Of a DNA stretch of 64,000 nucleotides, positions 1 to 11,429 are shown one piece after another. The stretch comes from Spirodela intermedia (taxonomy: Eukaryota; Streptophyta; Magnoliopsida; Alismatales; Araceae), in the NCBI GenBank assembly GCA_902729315.2, contig LR746277.1, forward strand, positions 2,547,001 to 2,611,000. The letters run 5' to 3'. Position 1 is the first letter of the stretch; each line of letters begins with the position of its first letter. The notes under the pieces were generated by a model that saw only the letters and a program-made list of their open reading frames with translations, had not been told where the DNA came from and searched no databases. The translations under genes and the position numbers were made by a program.

Positions 1-1665
1 ACCACTAGTTTCAATTATGTTATGGATGCATATGCTAGCAGAGGTGATGGACGAGGAGTCCTAGACATTTTTTATCCAATGGTGAGGCAGGGTTGGCTTC
101 CGAGTGTTTCTACCTATGGAAGCTTACTTAAAGGGCTATGCAGGTGTGGGAATCTGGAGGAGGCCAAGAACCTCTTCTACAAGCTTCTTGATGCTTCTTG
201 GGGTGTTGACAATTATCTTTGTAATCGATTTCTCGCTGAGCTCTGTAAAGAAGGGCACCTGGAAGATGCTCTAAGCTTATGCGACAGTATGATTGAGAGG
301 AACATAGAACCTGATGTTCACACATACACAATAATCATCGGTGGGTTCAGCAGGAAAGGACAAATTCTTCCAGCAGTAGCTCTCCTCCAAAGGATGGAGG
401 AGAAGGATTTGCTTCCATGTCATGTTGCCTACACCTGTGTGGTTAATGGTCTGATCAAAGAAGGGCAAATAAAAGCCTCTTCTTACATTTTTGATGAGAT
501 GTTGGTAAGCAGCAGTTATTATGATGTTGCAACATTCAATGTCATGATTGATGGATATTCAAAGGCTGGACAGATGCCAATTGTGGATAGGCTTTTCTCC
601 ATGATGCTGGATGCAGGTTTGCGCCCAAGTCTAGCTACTTATAACATCATTATCCATGGGTACTCCAGGAAGCGGCACTTGTCAAGAACATTTGACCTGT
701 ATAAAACCATGGTCCAGAGGGATTACTTGCCTGATAATGTAACCTACCATGCTCTAATTCTTGGGATGTGCGAGTGTGAGATGTTAGACATTGGGGTGAA
801 ATTTCTTGAAAAGATGGTGAGGAGTGGTGTATTCCCCGACTCTTTAACATTGAACATGCTGATTTGTAGATGCTGTCAGAAGGGTCACATGGAATCCGCA
901 TTCAAGGTATTAAATTGTTTGACTTTATTAGGGGTCGCGCCTAATGAAGTTGCCTACCATTCCATCATCGATGAACTAAATAAAAGAGGAGCTTTCAGAG
1001 AATCTCATAGTCTGATGCATGAGATGAAGGAGAGAGGGTTTTCTCTGAAGCACACACACTATATTACATTGATTAATGGAAAGTGCAGAGCAGGAGACAT
1101 ACACGGAGCTTTCAGACTTAAGGATGAGATGGAAGCGTTGGGTGTTGCCCCTTCGGAGGTGGCTGAGAGTGCCATTGTAAGAGGTCTTTGCAGATGTGGG
1201 AAACTTGAAGAAGCGATGTTAGTTCTGGATTATATGCTTCGTGGTCGTCTGGTGCCAACAATAGCAACTTTCACAAGTCTGATCCATGGATTCTGTAAAG
1301 AAGCCAGGCTTGAAAATGCCCTGTATATCAGAGATGTGATGGAAAACTGTGGCGTGAAACCTGACCTCGTGGTCTACAATGTCCTCATCACTGGATTATG
1401 CAGTCAGGGTCAATGTTCTCTTGCCTGGAAACTCTACGACGAGATGAAAGGAAAGGGTCTTTGGCCCAATATCACCACATTCATTGTACTAATCAGTGCG
1501 ATTTATAAAGAAAATGATATCGTCAGAGGGAAGATGCTTTTAGAGGACATACAGAACAGAGGCTTGATATCTCTGGACAAAAGTGACGAAAGTTTGCTGG
1601 AGAGATTAATCTCTGCATCGAAAAGATTAAATTTCTTGAGGAACTGTCGAAGAAATGCAATATGA
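1..1665 (+). CDS. P-class pentatricopeptide repeat (PPR) protein, 3' part
   Basis: The frame is open from base 1, and seven codons precede the first visible ATG at 22, so the gene starts outside the window and this is its C-terminal half or more. About 547 residues are visible as back-to-back 35-residue helical repeats with the usual signatures, such as TYGSLLKGLCR, TYTIIIGGFSR, TFNVMIDGYSK and VYNVLITGLC. No E, E+ or DYW extension follows the last repeat, so it is a P-class protein. Such proteins are normally imported into mitochondria or plastids and bind single-stranded RNA, one base per repeat, to stabilise, splice or help translate a transcript. The target cannot be read here. The sequence resembles the long PPR protein of Arabidopsis AT5G55840 (from memory). 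No intron is seen. The stop codon is at 1663-1665. Confidence 0.9.
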   Translation, partial: TTSFNYVMDAYASRGDGRGVLDIFYPMVRQGWLPSVSTYGSLLKGLCRCGNLEEAKNLFYKLLDASWGVDNYLCNRFLAELCKEGHLEDALSLCDSMIERNIEPDVHTYTIIIGGFSRKGQILPAVALLQRMEEKDLLPCHVAYTCVVNGLIKEGQIKASSYIFDEMLVSSSYYDVATFNVMIDGYSKAGQMPIVDRLFSMMLDAGLRPSLATYNIIIHGYSRKRHLSRTFDLYKTMVQRDYLPDNVTYHALILGMCECEMLDIGVKFLEKMVRSGVFPDSLTLNMLICRCCQKGHMESAFKVLNCLTLLGVAPNEVAYHSIIDELNKRGAFRESHSLMHEMKERGFSLKHTHYITLINGKCRAGDIHGAFRLKDEMEALGVAPSEVAESAIVRGLCRCGKLEEAMLVLDYMLRGRLVPTIATFTSLIHGFCKEARLENALYIRDVMENCGVKPDLVVYNVLITGLCSQGQCSLAWKLYDEMKGKGLWPNITTFIVLISAIYKENDIVRGKMLLEDIQNRGLISLDKSDESLLERLISASKRLNFLRNCRRNAI

Positions 1666-3465
1666 AGGCAGGTTCTTTGGTCTGAGGTTGGTCAATAAAT
1701 GTAGAGCTTAATGTCAGACCCATGTGAACCGATTCCTGAGATATTTCTTCCTGATTAAGATGAGTTCATCAATTCTCTTAACAGGGGATACTTGCATCTA
1801 TCTGCAGACATGGTGTTCTTCTTATTCGATGGGTATGGCCCTGCCAAGGTCTTCTTTGCTGTATCTGGAAGCATGCGATTATACATGTACCCATGAATGA
1901 CTAACACATAAATTTTCTCCTCCAGGCATCCATGGTTGGAGGAAAGTTGACTTCTCACGGCAGCATGTCCATCTCTATCGCTGTCTGGTTCCATGAGCAT
2001 GCTTCTTGTGGATAAAGAAGTGATATGTCTCAACAACTGTGGGGGAGTCCAAGGTAGGAGATGAATCCAAAGAAAAAAAAGGCGACTTTTTTCATGATTT
2101 AATCTTCTTGTGGAATTAAAAAAGAGAAATGCCCGGAAGATATAGTGGTTTAGTCCAACACAGACCTACTACTCTACTCTCGAAACCTCTCCTTAGAAAT
2201 TCTCTGAGAAGCTAGCATGCAATAAATAGCATAATCTAGCGAGTTTCTAGCAGAAGGTTTGGGATTTTTCTCCTAACCTGGGCTAAGATAAAAATTAATG
2301 AGAATTCCATTTATTTCTTCATTGTTCTTCTGTGCATAGAAGCTGATGCAATGAAGGTATTATTTTCAATTCTTCCTGTATTTCTCGTTTATTTATGTAA
2401 TATTATGTCTCATTTTTATATCAAACATTTAGGGCAGGGAGCGCACAGAATCATCATAAAATGATTCTATCTTATTATATGCTTGTCCTGGCTAGCAGCC
2501 TGATTTACCTTTCTTACTGGTGACTGTTGGAAACTCTGATTAGGGAAGCACCCACAACGGTGAAGAAGATGATGATCATGCCCATGCCCCAGATGATGAT
2601 GATGATGATGATGATGATGATCGCATACTTGTCCCGGTGAGTTGACTTTTTCTCTGTGATGGGTCTTTTCCGGCTTAAATCCGAGCTTTGACCTTGTCCT
2701 TGACTGGTCCTGGTTCAGTCATCTATTATATGCATATATTTATATGTAATATATCTATTATTTATTTATTTTTTGGTCAACCAGGTTTCCATCTTTTCAT
2801 ATTACCCTACTCTGAGCTAATGACAGGCCGTTGGTGACAGACCAGTCAAAGGCACTCAGCCAGTGTAAAGGGTAAAACCTCTGACTTTTTTATGGGGTTT
2901 ATTATATCAATACAGATCTCACTATGGGTTTTTTTATAAAAAATTATCGTCGTGAGCCCTTGAAACGGCTGTAGGGTGAGACGGGGATAGACTTTGAGTT
3001 AAAGTGGGTATATTTACAAATATCCCATAAAGGCGGGGGGCTTTTTAAGTATCTCCTTTTACGTGGGCCTCGGATTTAATTCCTGCTTATCGAGACCTCC
3101 TGTCGGAATCTCGAATGTCCGAAAACGGCTCTTTCCAGCCGCCATACAGCAGATGACGTCACCCACCGCAGAACTCCGTTAGTTTAGTCGGTCGCTCTGT
3201 TAACTATGCGGACTCGTCAAGCTTCATGGTCATTTAACGGCGCCTCTGGAGCAGGAGCCGTCGCCGTAGTTAACGGCGGCCTCTGTGACTCCGTTAACGG
3301 TGATAACCTATCATTATCTATCAAATTTTAAATAATATTTAAAAAATATTGTCCCAAGCATTCCCCCTCCGATCCGCCTGCCTGCTCGATCTGTGTTCTT
3401 CCTCCTCCGCCGCACTTACCCCTCTTCCTCTCCGCCGCGCTGCTTGGCTCACCTCAGAGATCATC
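1666..3465. other. Intergenic: PPR 3' flank and NOI promoter
   Basis: No convincing coding exon. It holds a short (GAT)n run near 2592-2622, AT-rich stretches, and from about 3100 a GC-richer segment that is probably the promoter and 5' UTR of the NOI gene. That segment has several TTAACGG/AACGG boxes, including a perfect CCGTTAACGG palindrome at 3291-3300. Confidence 0.6.
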
Positions 3466-5316
3466 ATGTCGGTAAGATTGGAAGGCTTTTGGAAGGCTTT
3501 TGGAAGGCATACTCTTCGTTTTCCGCAATCCTCCGATGCTTTTGTCTCTGGTAAGCAGCTGATGCTTTCCTCATCTGAATCTTGAAGGCGTCTGGCCGGG
3601 TGTGTGAAGCATGGAGTCCTTCGCTAACTCGGTGGTAGGGGAGTGTTTTGTGTTTGTGGTGTCGGCGCTGATTTATTCCCTTTCTTCTCTTCTGTTCCAC
3701 GGTCGGCCGGCTGGACTAGGGGTTGTGGTTTGTATTTGCTGGTGAGATATCTTGCGTGAAGGTTTGACGAAGTTGCTGAAGGCATTTTCGATGTGGATTT
3801 GGTGGACTCTTCTGGTTTTGAGGCGCTTACCACCGTGCTTTTGACTAGTCGTCCCCTATACATTATTTCAATCGTGAACGGTGATCCGACTTTTTGCGTC
3901 GCGATTCTGCTTTTGCTATGCAGGTGTCTGTGCAGATTTAATCCAGTGTCATGCTCTAAGTTGCTATAGTTTTCCGCGAAGTGGACGTTAATGCGTATGG
4001 GATTTCATTCAAGTGGCACTGGGAAGAAAATCTGACGATAGTGGGAAGATATTTAATGGTTGGTGAGGGAGCAGCTTGGCAGATAGTGGCGCTTGCTCAT
4101 CATTCCTTTCTATAGTTGCTTTTTGATGGATGCCGAGCACTCTTCAGGATCACAGCAGTAGAAAATCTGTATCCCCGAACATGGCTTGCAAGTATCTGAT
4201 TGAGATCTCCTATCTGATTTCAGATCCCCCTTTATTCTTGGAAATCTAGGAAATCTAGGAATTCAAATCATTGATTTTCGTAATCTTCCGAGTCTCTCTG
4301 ACGCTGTGGACGGAATCTGGGCTTTCATTTTAGAATTACTCGGAGTGAAACGTGTCTGGGATTGAGAGAAGCTGTTCTGACCTGCTTCAGGGGTGGCACC
4401 TCCTCCGTGCCGTTTTGTTTTCCTTCTCTACTACTTCTCTCGTATTTAATCTTTCCCTTTTCATCTTCTTGGAGTACCAAGCAGCTGGCATTGCCAATGT
4501 CAATCAGGATCAGGAAAACTGACTGTTGATAGTATTCTTGGGTTTGTAAGCTATTCTTGGATGGTGCATTGGATCCTAAGCTTCATCCGAGGGATTGTAT
4601 GAGAGAGATGGAATCTGGTGCTTGATTGTGGTACTATTTCAGGATTATTTTCTCACTGTGGCGAGATTCTGAGAGCGGATCAATCTTTCTGCCTAGATAT
4701 TCTCTGCTCAAGTAGAACAAAAGCGTCTCCTGCTAAGTAAACTTTCATAATAATTGGTCTCTCTCTTCCTCTTTGCTCAAAAAATGGTAGCATTCAAAAA
4801 AAATAAATTGTCTGCTCAAATTTCATCCTGCGTTTACTTTTGTCCCCTTAAGGTCCAGAATACGACCACTTTCACTTGGCATGATTTTGGTAACATTGGA
4901 ATCTGCCAGAAATCTATGAATCTATTTTGTTTGCTTTCGCACGCGTTCAACAGTGTCCTTCAAGCAGCCAACAGGAGCTTCATTCCCTCGATCTAGTCAA
5001 CTGCTGCCCTGGCATAGTTTCTAAATCTTAGATTTACTCCATTGAAGTCCCATTATTTTCCTCCATTTATCTCCATCTTCTCATTGCAAGCTCGTTGGTG
5101 TTCAAATCTCTGAAAAGCATTATCTCCCATTCACAGCGAGAAAAGGGCAGCCCTCTTCCCAAGTTTGGGGACTGGGACGTTAATAACCCTGCATCTGCTG
5201 AGGGCTTCACGATGATCTTCAACAAGGTCAGGGATGAGAAGAAGACGGGTGGCGATGCTGTGGTGCTGGGCTCACCCACAAAGGACGCCCAGGCTTATGG
5301 TGCTCCCAAGCCTGCT
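3466..5316 (+). CDS. NOI: NOI/RIN4-domain protein (3' exon unresolved)
   Basis: Exon 1 contributes only ATG-TCG (3466-3471) before a GTAAGA donor at 3472. A 1.67-kb intron follows. Exon 2 starts after CACAG at 5137 and ends at 5316 before GTAAGT; both junctions are phase 0. The joined product begins [16 protein letters not shown], then [24 protein letters not shown], which is the NOI domain (the AvrRpt2 cleavage-site family, also found in RIN4). The PKFGDWD core is where AvrRpt2-type proteases cut RIN4. Small NOI proteins are about 70-80 residues long, are usually membrane-tethered through C-terminal Cys residues, and are linked to immunity and secretion. The last exon, expected to hold a KKW-x-CC-like tail, was not found with confidence between 5317 and 6240. 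The start choice rests on the two-codon first exon, typical of the family. Confidence 0.8.
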
Positions 5317-5390
5317 GTAAGTCCTATCTCAACTTATGATTCACAGCCCAGCTCATGCCTCATCGGGCCCAGAGCTGTACTCACCTATCC

Positions 5391-5433
<43 letters not shown>

Positions 5434-5905
5434 GGCATCCTATCAATAGTAGGTTTCTATAGATGGTTCTAACGAAATATGGCTGCATGAATCTTATAAA
5501 CTACGGTGACTAGATATGGCAGGTTTTCTGACCGGGGGTTTTCCCTTGGGTATCCAGAGAATATGGTGTTGCTTCATCAAGGCCAGCCCTTCCCGGTCCT
5601 GATGGAGGTGCCCATCGCCTTTCCCGAGGAAGAAGAAGAAGAATAAGAAAAGGACGACGGTGGTATGAGAAGAGAGCAAGGGAGGGAGGACGATGAATAG
5701 GCACAGAGCTTCATTGCGTATGTATATATTTTATACCAGAGAATATGATCGCTAAGGCAAGATAAATACTTCACAGCCGCCCCCCCCCCCCCTCCCTTTT
5801 CTCTCTTCACTTGCCGTGCCCCCACCTTTTTGGTCTTATTTTGTGACTGACGAAATTATCTGCCTTCTGCTTCTTCTCGTATCACATAAAACAGTGTTTA
5901 AATCA

Positions 5906-5944
<39 letters not shown>

Positions 5945-6241
5945 CTCTGTCTCTAGGTGGCTTCGAGCCCAAAGAAAACTAGACCCGACCCAGCTGAGTC
6001 CATCCCTTCCCCCGTACTAACTTGAGTCTGCCCAAAAATCTGCTCTCTCTCTCTCTCGGATCAGGGGTGCGACGTCATTGGATTCGAAGGCTTCCGATTT
6101 AACGTTATTGTCATCCTTCCAGGAGAATACCAAAGTGCCCATCTGTGTATGTAAGATTAACGTGCCCCTGCTGGTACAACTTATGACGAAGAAAACCAAC
6201 TGCCCGTTCATTAATCAGTTGGCCATCGCATGGAAGAACAG
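5317..6241. other. NOI 3' region with GA/CT tracts and a dispersed repeat copy
   Basis: Contains a (GA)n tract at about 5394-5430, a poly-C run near 5778-5790, a (CT)n tract at about 5910-5940 and one copy (5955-6042) of the roughly 85-bp repeat that is also stacked in a CslE intron. The missing last NOI exon should lie here. A frame open from about 6078 to 6299 overlaps the end of the p24 gene on the other strand and is probably not coding. Confidence 0.5.
5955..6042 (+). repeat. Dispersed ~85-bp repeat, copy A
   Basis: It starts AGGTGGCTTCGAGCCC, runs through GACCCGACCCAGCTGAGTCC and ends GGGTCTGCCCAAAAATCTG-like, followed directly by a (CT)n tract. It matches copies B-D inside the CslE gene about 5 kb away at most positions. 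Confidence 0.8.
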
Positions 6242-8260
6242 TCATACCCTCGTGTTACCAAGCTTCTTCTCGAATAGCCTGCGGAGGAGAAGGAGCTGAA
6301 AGGCGCTCACTCCCACCAGAGCTCCTGACTCAAAGAGGGCCTTGATGATCACCCTTCTGCTCATCGCCTTATTCACTGCACCAAAAACCATCACATGTGA
6401 AGAAACCAGCACCAAAATCCTCAGAAAACTAGCTATACATGCATGATCCAGATTTATATATCTCTTATATTCCCTTGTTTATAAGAGAGTTGAAACGAAA
6501 GTATTGACTTGTGTTGACTCGCCAAAAATTAGCCCATTAGAAAAAAAAATCTCCGAAATGAAGAAAAACCTTCGCTTGGTTAAAGAGCAGTGGCAGTATT
6601 AGAAAAAGTCAACTCTTACACAGGGCCTGGCGCTCAGTTTGGGCCTCCAACCAGTGCTGTTCGAACTGTATGTTGTACAGAGCTTCTTCCAATTTTCCAA
6701 TCTGTTCTATGACCGGCGCAAAGTGCTCTACAGGGAGACGAATAGATTGCACATAAGTCAAAGCCAGAGTCAAAGGGGCTGAAACTAAGATCAGGTCGCT
6801 GACTCTCACCATCTTTTGCATGATGCTCATAGTATGCAAAATGGGCCACGTGTACATCAAACTGAATGGTCTCGTGGTAAGGAGACTTGTTCACGAAGCA
6901 GAAGCGGTGAAGACCCTTGTGACGAACGGTGAAGTCAAACATGTCGCTTGTCTTCCCACGAGAGTCTCGGATCTGTTCACCCGTTGGGCCCTTCACCTGA
7001 GGCAGAGAGGAATCAATGGAAAAAATCATCTTTTTATTTTCCTAAGAGGATTTTATTATATTCTTTGACATAATTGATCTTATATGGAAGTCAATGCTAT
7101 GTTTAAGACTACATGATCTCTTTTTTTATGGAATCATAGCCCACTCTACAGTCCCATTCAAGCAAACTACGATTAACCACAGCTGGTCAACGTCTGAATC
7201 AATTGCCAACCATCATGACCCAGGATTGAAACCAGTTGAACAAGCTCAGAGCTGGTCAACGTCTGGCAAAAGTCTGGCCATCATCGATGAAGGGTAACAG
7301 TCTCAGGAACCCCATCTTATGCCAGTTCTAAGAGACTGAGAACTCTAGAAGAGGGGTGATATTGTGCTAGCTCTAGAAAACTGTCGGAGTCAACCAGTGT
7401 TCCTCACTGATCACAAATCCCTCATGGAAGCTCTGGTCTCACTTTTAGGGTCAACCAAGAACCAATCCCCACGGCCACCAGATTCTGATAGAACCAAATA
7501 GCTCATAAGAGGCTGGGATCTCAGTCAGATCAAATCTCATGTGATGATTTCATAACCAGCTTATCAAGGTTGATTCATTCACTAAGTGGATCCAATTTTT
7601 CTCCCCAAATATCTTCTATGAGCATAACATCTTTCAGGATCAGAAGGCTTTATATAGTTCGGATGGTAGGGGTTGATGGCTCCTCTCCCACCATCTATCA
7701 TCTCCACTTCCCCACTAAAGGCGCTAAAAGAGCCACCACAATTCTTCTTCTTCTTCATTTTTTGAGGCCTTCGACCAGTTGACTATAGGGCATGCAGCTT
7801 CTTCTTCTTCCTCTTCTTCTTCATTTTTTGAGGCCTTCGACCAGTTGACTTTAGGGCATGCAGCTTCACCGCGAAGCTCCCCCTAGCTGCTCCCCACTCT
7901 CATCATCATTGTAAGATCTCATACCAGCAGGCGGGTCTAGAACAGAGCATGAATTTTCCGTTCCAACAATCCAATTTTTTTTTTTACCAAATGGTCGGAA
8001 AGGGTTGCAGACATGAAGATGCAGAATATGATCGATTTGCGCAGTAAAAGGTAACGCACCACAAGATCGACGCCATCGTCCCCGCGGCGCCAAGTGGCAT
8101 CATACTTAATCACCACGAAGGACACAGAAACTGTGTCCCCTTCGTATGGGACCGGATGAGAGAAGCATTCTTCCCGGTCGATCACGAACCTGATGCCGAA
8201 AGCCGACTGCGAGCTCCACAGAAGGCTCAGCGCCACAATGGCTACGAGACGCAACTCCAT
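6242..8260 (-). CDS. p24beta2: p24-beta subfamily ER-Golgi cargo receptor (emp24/GOLD)
   Basis: Four exons: 8260-8060, 6996-6810, 6727-6620 and 6375-6242, giving 209 residues. Phases agree at every junction. Residues 1-22 are a hydrophobic signal peptide ending SAFG. Next is a GOLD domain starting IRFVIDREECFSH, with C32 and C100 placed for the conserved disulphide, then the p24 signatures FVNKSPYHETI and HFAYYEHHAKD. A coiled-coil segment (EALYNIQFEQHWLEAQ) and one membrane helix near residues 180-198 follow, with a cytosolic tail RRLFEKKLGNTRV. The family recruits COPI/COPII coats and selects cargo, including GPI-anchored proteins. Similarity to the Arabidopsis p24beta2 type is strong along the whole length. 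A TTG-GTG-CAG directly before the ATG is better read as the acceptor of a 5'-UTR intron (donor about 8707) than as coding. Confidence 0.95.
7747..7867 (+). repeat. Tandem duplication, 66-bp period, in p24 intron 1
   Basis: The segment CATTTTTTGAGGCCTTCGAC and its continuation to GGGCATGCAGCTTC occurs twice, with GAGGCCT at 7764 and 7830. The copies differ mainly by one A/T change and by the length of the CTT run between them. Confidence 0.9.
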
Positions 8261-9092
8261 CTGCACCAAAAATGGAAAATTAGGTTACAATCATCTTCTG
8301 TTGACGAGCGGTACGCATCGAAAATTAACTTCTCTGGCTCCGGATTTGTGATTCGGCACTTCGAAAATCCGATACAGACGGAAAAAATAAAGATCAATCG
8401 AAATGATCCGCCGTAAATTCGATTTCCTTCAATATGAAACGAGAGGGGACAAATTCTTTCCATGAAACAGATTGTTCCGGCGATGGAATGCTTTCAGAAT
8501 TCTCGAGCCATGGTCAGGAATACCCGATCACCATAATCCTCCTTCTTTCGAAGAAAAAAAAAAAAAAAACTAGGGCAAGGTACCGGAGATGGAACAGGAA
8601 ATTTTCCCCAGAGAGCATGACCCGGTCGATCAATCGAGGAGCCAGAAAAGAAAATGCCGGAAGAAACGAAGGTTCCCAAAGATAAAGACAGTGAAGAGAT
8701 CCCTACCTCGGATCCTCCTCGCTCCCCACCCGACTGGAGCCCGACCTAGCAGACCTTCCCGGTTATCTCCCGGCGAGAAGCGCGACTCCTCATAATAAGA
8801 AGAAGAAGAAGAGCAAAAAAGACGAAGGGTTCAGCGAGAGAGAGAGAGAGGTGGCGACTACGTCGTGGCGATCACGGCGAAATATAGCAATAAGTCAGCG
8901 AAGTGATGGAGTCATAAAGGCAGGCCCACTTATTCCTGTCCGTTTTAAAGGCATCCATTGACCAAAACTCCCGCGTCAACGATTCGTTGCGACTGATGTT
9001 CCGAATCGGAGCGGTTAACGGGCCAGGCAGAATCGAAAGATCTTCTCCTATCTTATCTTATTACAAGCTCCAATCTTGGCGAGTACCAATTT
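8261..9092. other. Promoter/5' UTR of p24-beta and 3' flank of CslE
   Basis: On the minus strand a 5'-UTR intron probably runs from about 8707 (CGAG|GTAGGG) to 8261 (TGCAG). A short poly-A, a (GAA)n run and a short GA run occur near 8550-8850. No separate gene is visible. Confidence 0.5.
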
Positions 9093-10798
9093 TCAGATAA
9101 ACCCTCGTGGGGACGCCATGAGCGCCGCTGCGAGGCACACCACCGCCGCCGCCGCTGCCGTCGAGGTAACGGTCACAGAGGCGGCCATCCGGCCGCCGTC
9201 CTTGCGGAAGAACATTGCCCTGTAAACAGGGCCGTTGATCGCGACCAGAAGCCCGCAGATCAGAAGCTGGAAGAAGAACTCCCCGAGAAACGCCGCCGTC
9301 GCCTCCGCCGCCGCCATCCTCCACACAGCTGCGGCCAGGCAGAAGAGGTTGACCATGGCGAGCGTCGCCAGGATGGTCAACGACAGGGAAGGGGACGAAG
9401 CCCCGAACTCCATCTCCTCCCTTTCGAACCTGCCGGCGACGTCCTTGCCGGTGACCTTCTCCGTGATGACGAAGGTGGAGTTTCTGAAGCCCGCCTTCAG
9501 AAGAAGGGTGTCCAGGAACCCGAACAGATACGAGGTGAATCTCTTGTACAGCCACATCCTCCACTCGTTCCACCATCCCCTCGCCGTCATGCCGCACCGG
9601 AGGGCCTCCCAGAGGCCGTACCCGGCGGCGGCGACGGCGACGTAAGCGAAGGGCAAGAACCAGAGGCTGGAAACCTGCCGGAAAAGAATCATATTCAGTC
9701 TCCCTGTGAACGACCTATCCAGGAAAGGAAGAGAACCCAAATGGAATCGGTTTACCTGGGGGTAGAGGGTGGTGCGGCCGAGGAGAGAGAGAGATGGGAT
9801 GAGGGAGTAGCAAATGGTGGGGATGGAGTTCGGGGCCCAGAGGCAGTAGATGGAGTAGCCCATCTGGAGGAGAAGGCCAGTGGAGTGACGACCGTAGAGG
9901 AAGGGGGAGAAGGGGGAGAGGAGGATCTGGAAGTCGCCCTCGGACCAGCGCTTGTGCTGGAGGATCGTCTGGGAGAGCGTCATGGGGGCGATCCCCAGGA
10001 AGGCCCCCCGCGTGGGGTTGAAGAAGACGGACTTCCAGCCCTTGCACTGAATCGACAGCCCGGTTATCACGTCCTCCACCGGGCACCCGTACTTGAGACC
10101 GACCTGCCCGGATCATTCTTTCCTTGAGAGACAGTCGAGAGAGAGAGAGAGAAAGAGAGAGGATAGATAGATAGATAGATAGATAGAGATAGAGAGAGAG
10201 AGAGAAAGAGAGAGAGATAGAGAGGAGAAAGATAGACAGACCCACCTGCGGATCATTATGGGAGAGACAGTAGAGAGAGAAGAGAGAGATAGACAGATAG
10301 AGAGATAGAAAGACACGAAGATAGATGGAGAGAGCGGGAAGGAGACGGAGAGGGGGTACCTCGTTCCCCCATTCGGTGTTGTCCTCGAAGATGCAATCAG
10401 CAAGGACCTTGGCTCTTTGCTCCAAGGCAAGGGCACTGATCTCTTTGAGGCTTCTCCTTCCACCAGCCTTCCAGTCTTCCCGGAAGTCGTCGCTGTACTT
10501 GTTACCCATCAGAGACCATCTTCGGTGGAAGCACCCCGAGCCCGTGTACAGCGGCCCTCCGACACCATCCAGCCCGTGGAAATCCACCTCCAAAACCAAC
10601 ATCACCATTACATAAAAACAATCTTAGTCCTCATCTTAAACTAGATCGTCAACCATATCAGTTGGCCCCAACTTTGCTAAATTAAGCCAAATAATTATCA
10701 AGCAAGATCAAAGCAAGCCCGGGGAAAACTAGAACCGACCCAGCTGAGTCCGTCCCCCGTCCTGACTGGGTCTGCTCCAAAAATCTGAGGCTCTGTCC

Positions 10799-10830
<32 letters not shown>

Positions 10831-11368
10831 ATATATATATACATATACCTACCCAGGTGGTGTCGAGCCCGGGGAAAATTAGACCCGACCCAGCTGAGTC
10901 CATCCCCCGTCCTAACTTGGGTCTGCCCAAAAATCTGCTCTCTCTCTCTCTCTCTCTCTCGCTACCCCAGGTGGCGTCGGGCCCGGAGAAAATTAGACCC
11001 GACCCAGCTGAGTCCATCCCCCGTCCTAACTTGGGTCTGCCCAAAACTCTACTCTCTCCCTCTCTCTATCCAGTTGGCGTGCAACCCGGGGAAAGGAGGC
11101 CCGTACCTCGGTGATTATGGTCAAGGAGCTGCCGTAGAGGTCGTTCTTGGTCACGTTCTCGAACTTCTGAGCGAACTGGACGTAGCCGATCTCATCCCCT
11201 GCCCCCTCGTCCATGAAGAAGCACATCGCGTCCCTCACCGACTGCGAGTCGTTCGAGTACATGTCGCAGTCCACGTTGAGTATCATCCGCCCCCCACTTA
11301 TCTCCGACGAGACCCTCATCTGCGATCACCACGACCATCACAATGATGATCATGATTATGATCCCCCC

Positions 11369-11429
<61 letters not shown>

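Noticed and set aside
5095..5472. Frame of 125 codons containing the NOI domain as one exon
   Set aside because: Its first codons and its end (an Arg-Glu run) are intron sequence. CACAG|CGAG and GCT|GTAAGT junctions and the two-codon first exon give a proper NOI start.
7180..7265. Two copies of AGCTGGTCAACGTCTG as an operator-like repeat
   Set aside because: Only a 16-bp match about 70 bp apart inside an intron; may be a small duplication, with no further sign of function.
10829..11114. Open frames on both strands in CslE intron 5
   Set aside because: They come from the stacked repeat and its CT tails (repeated [10 protein letters not shown] words). CslE exons 5 and 6 join in frame only if this is removed.
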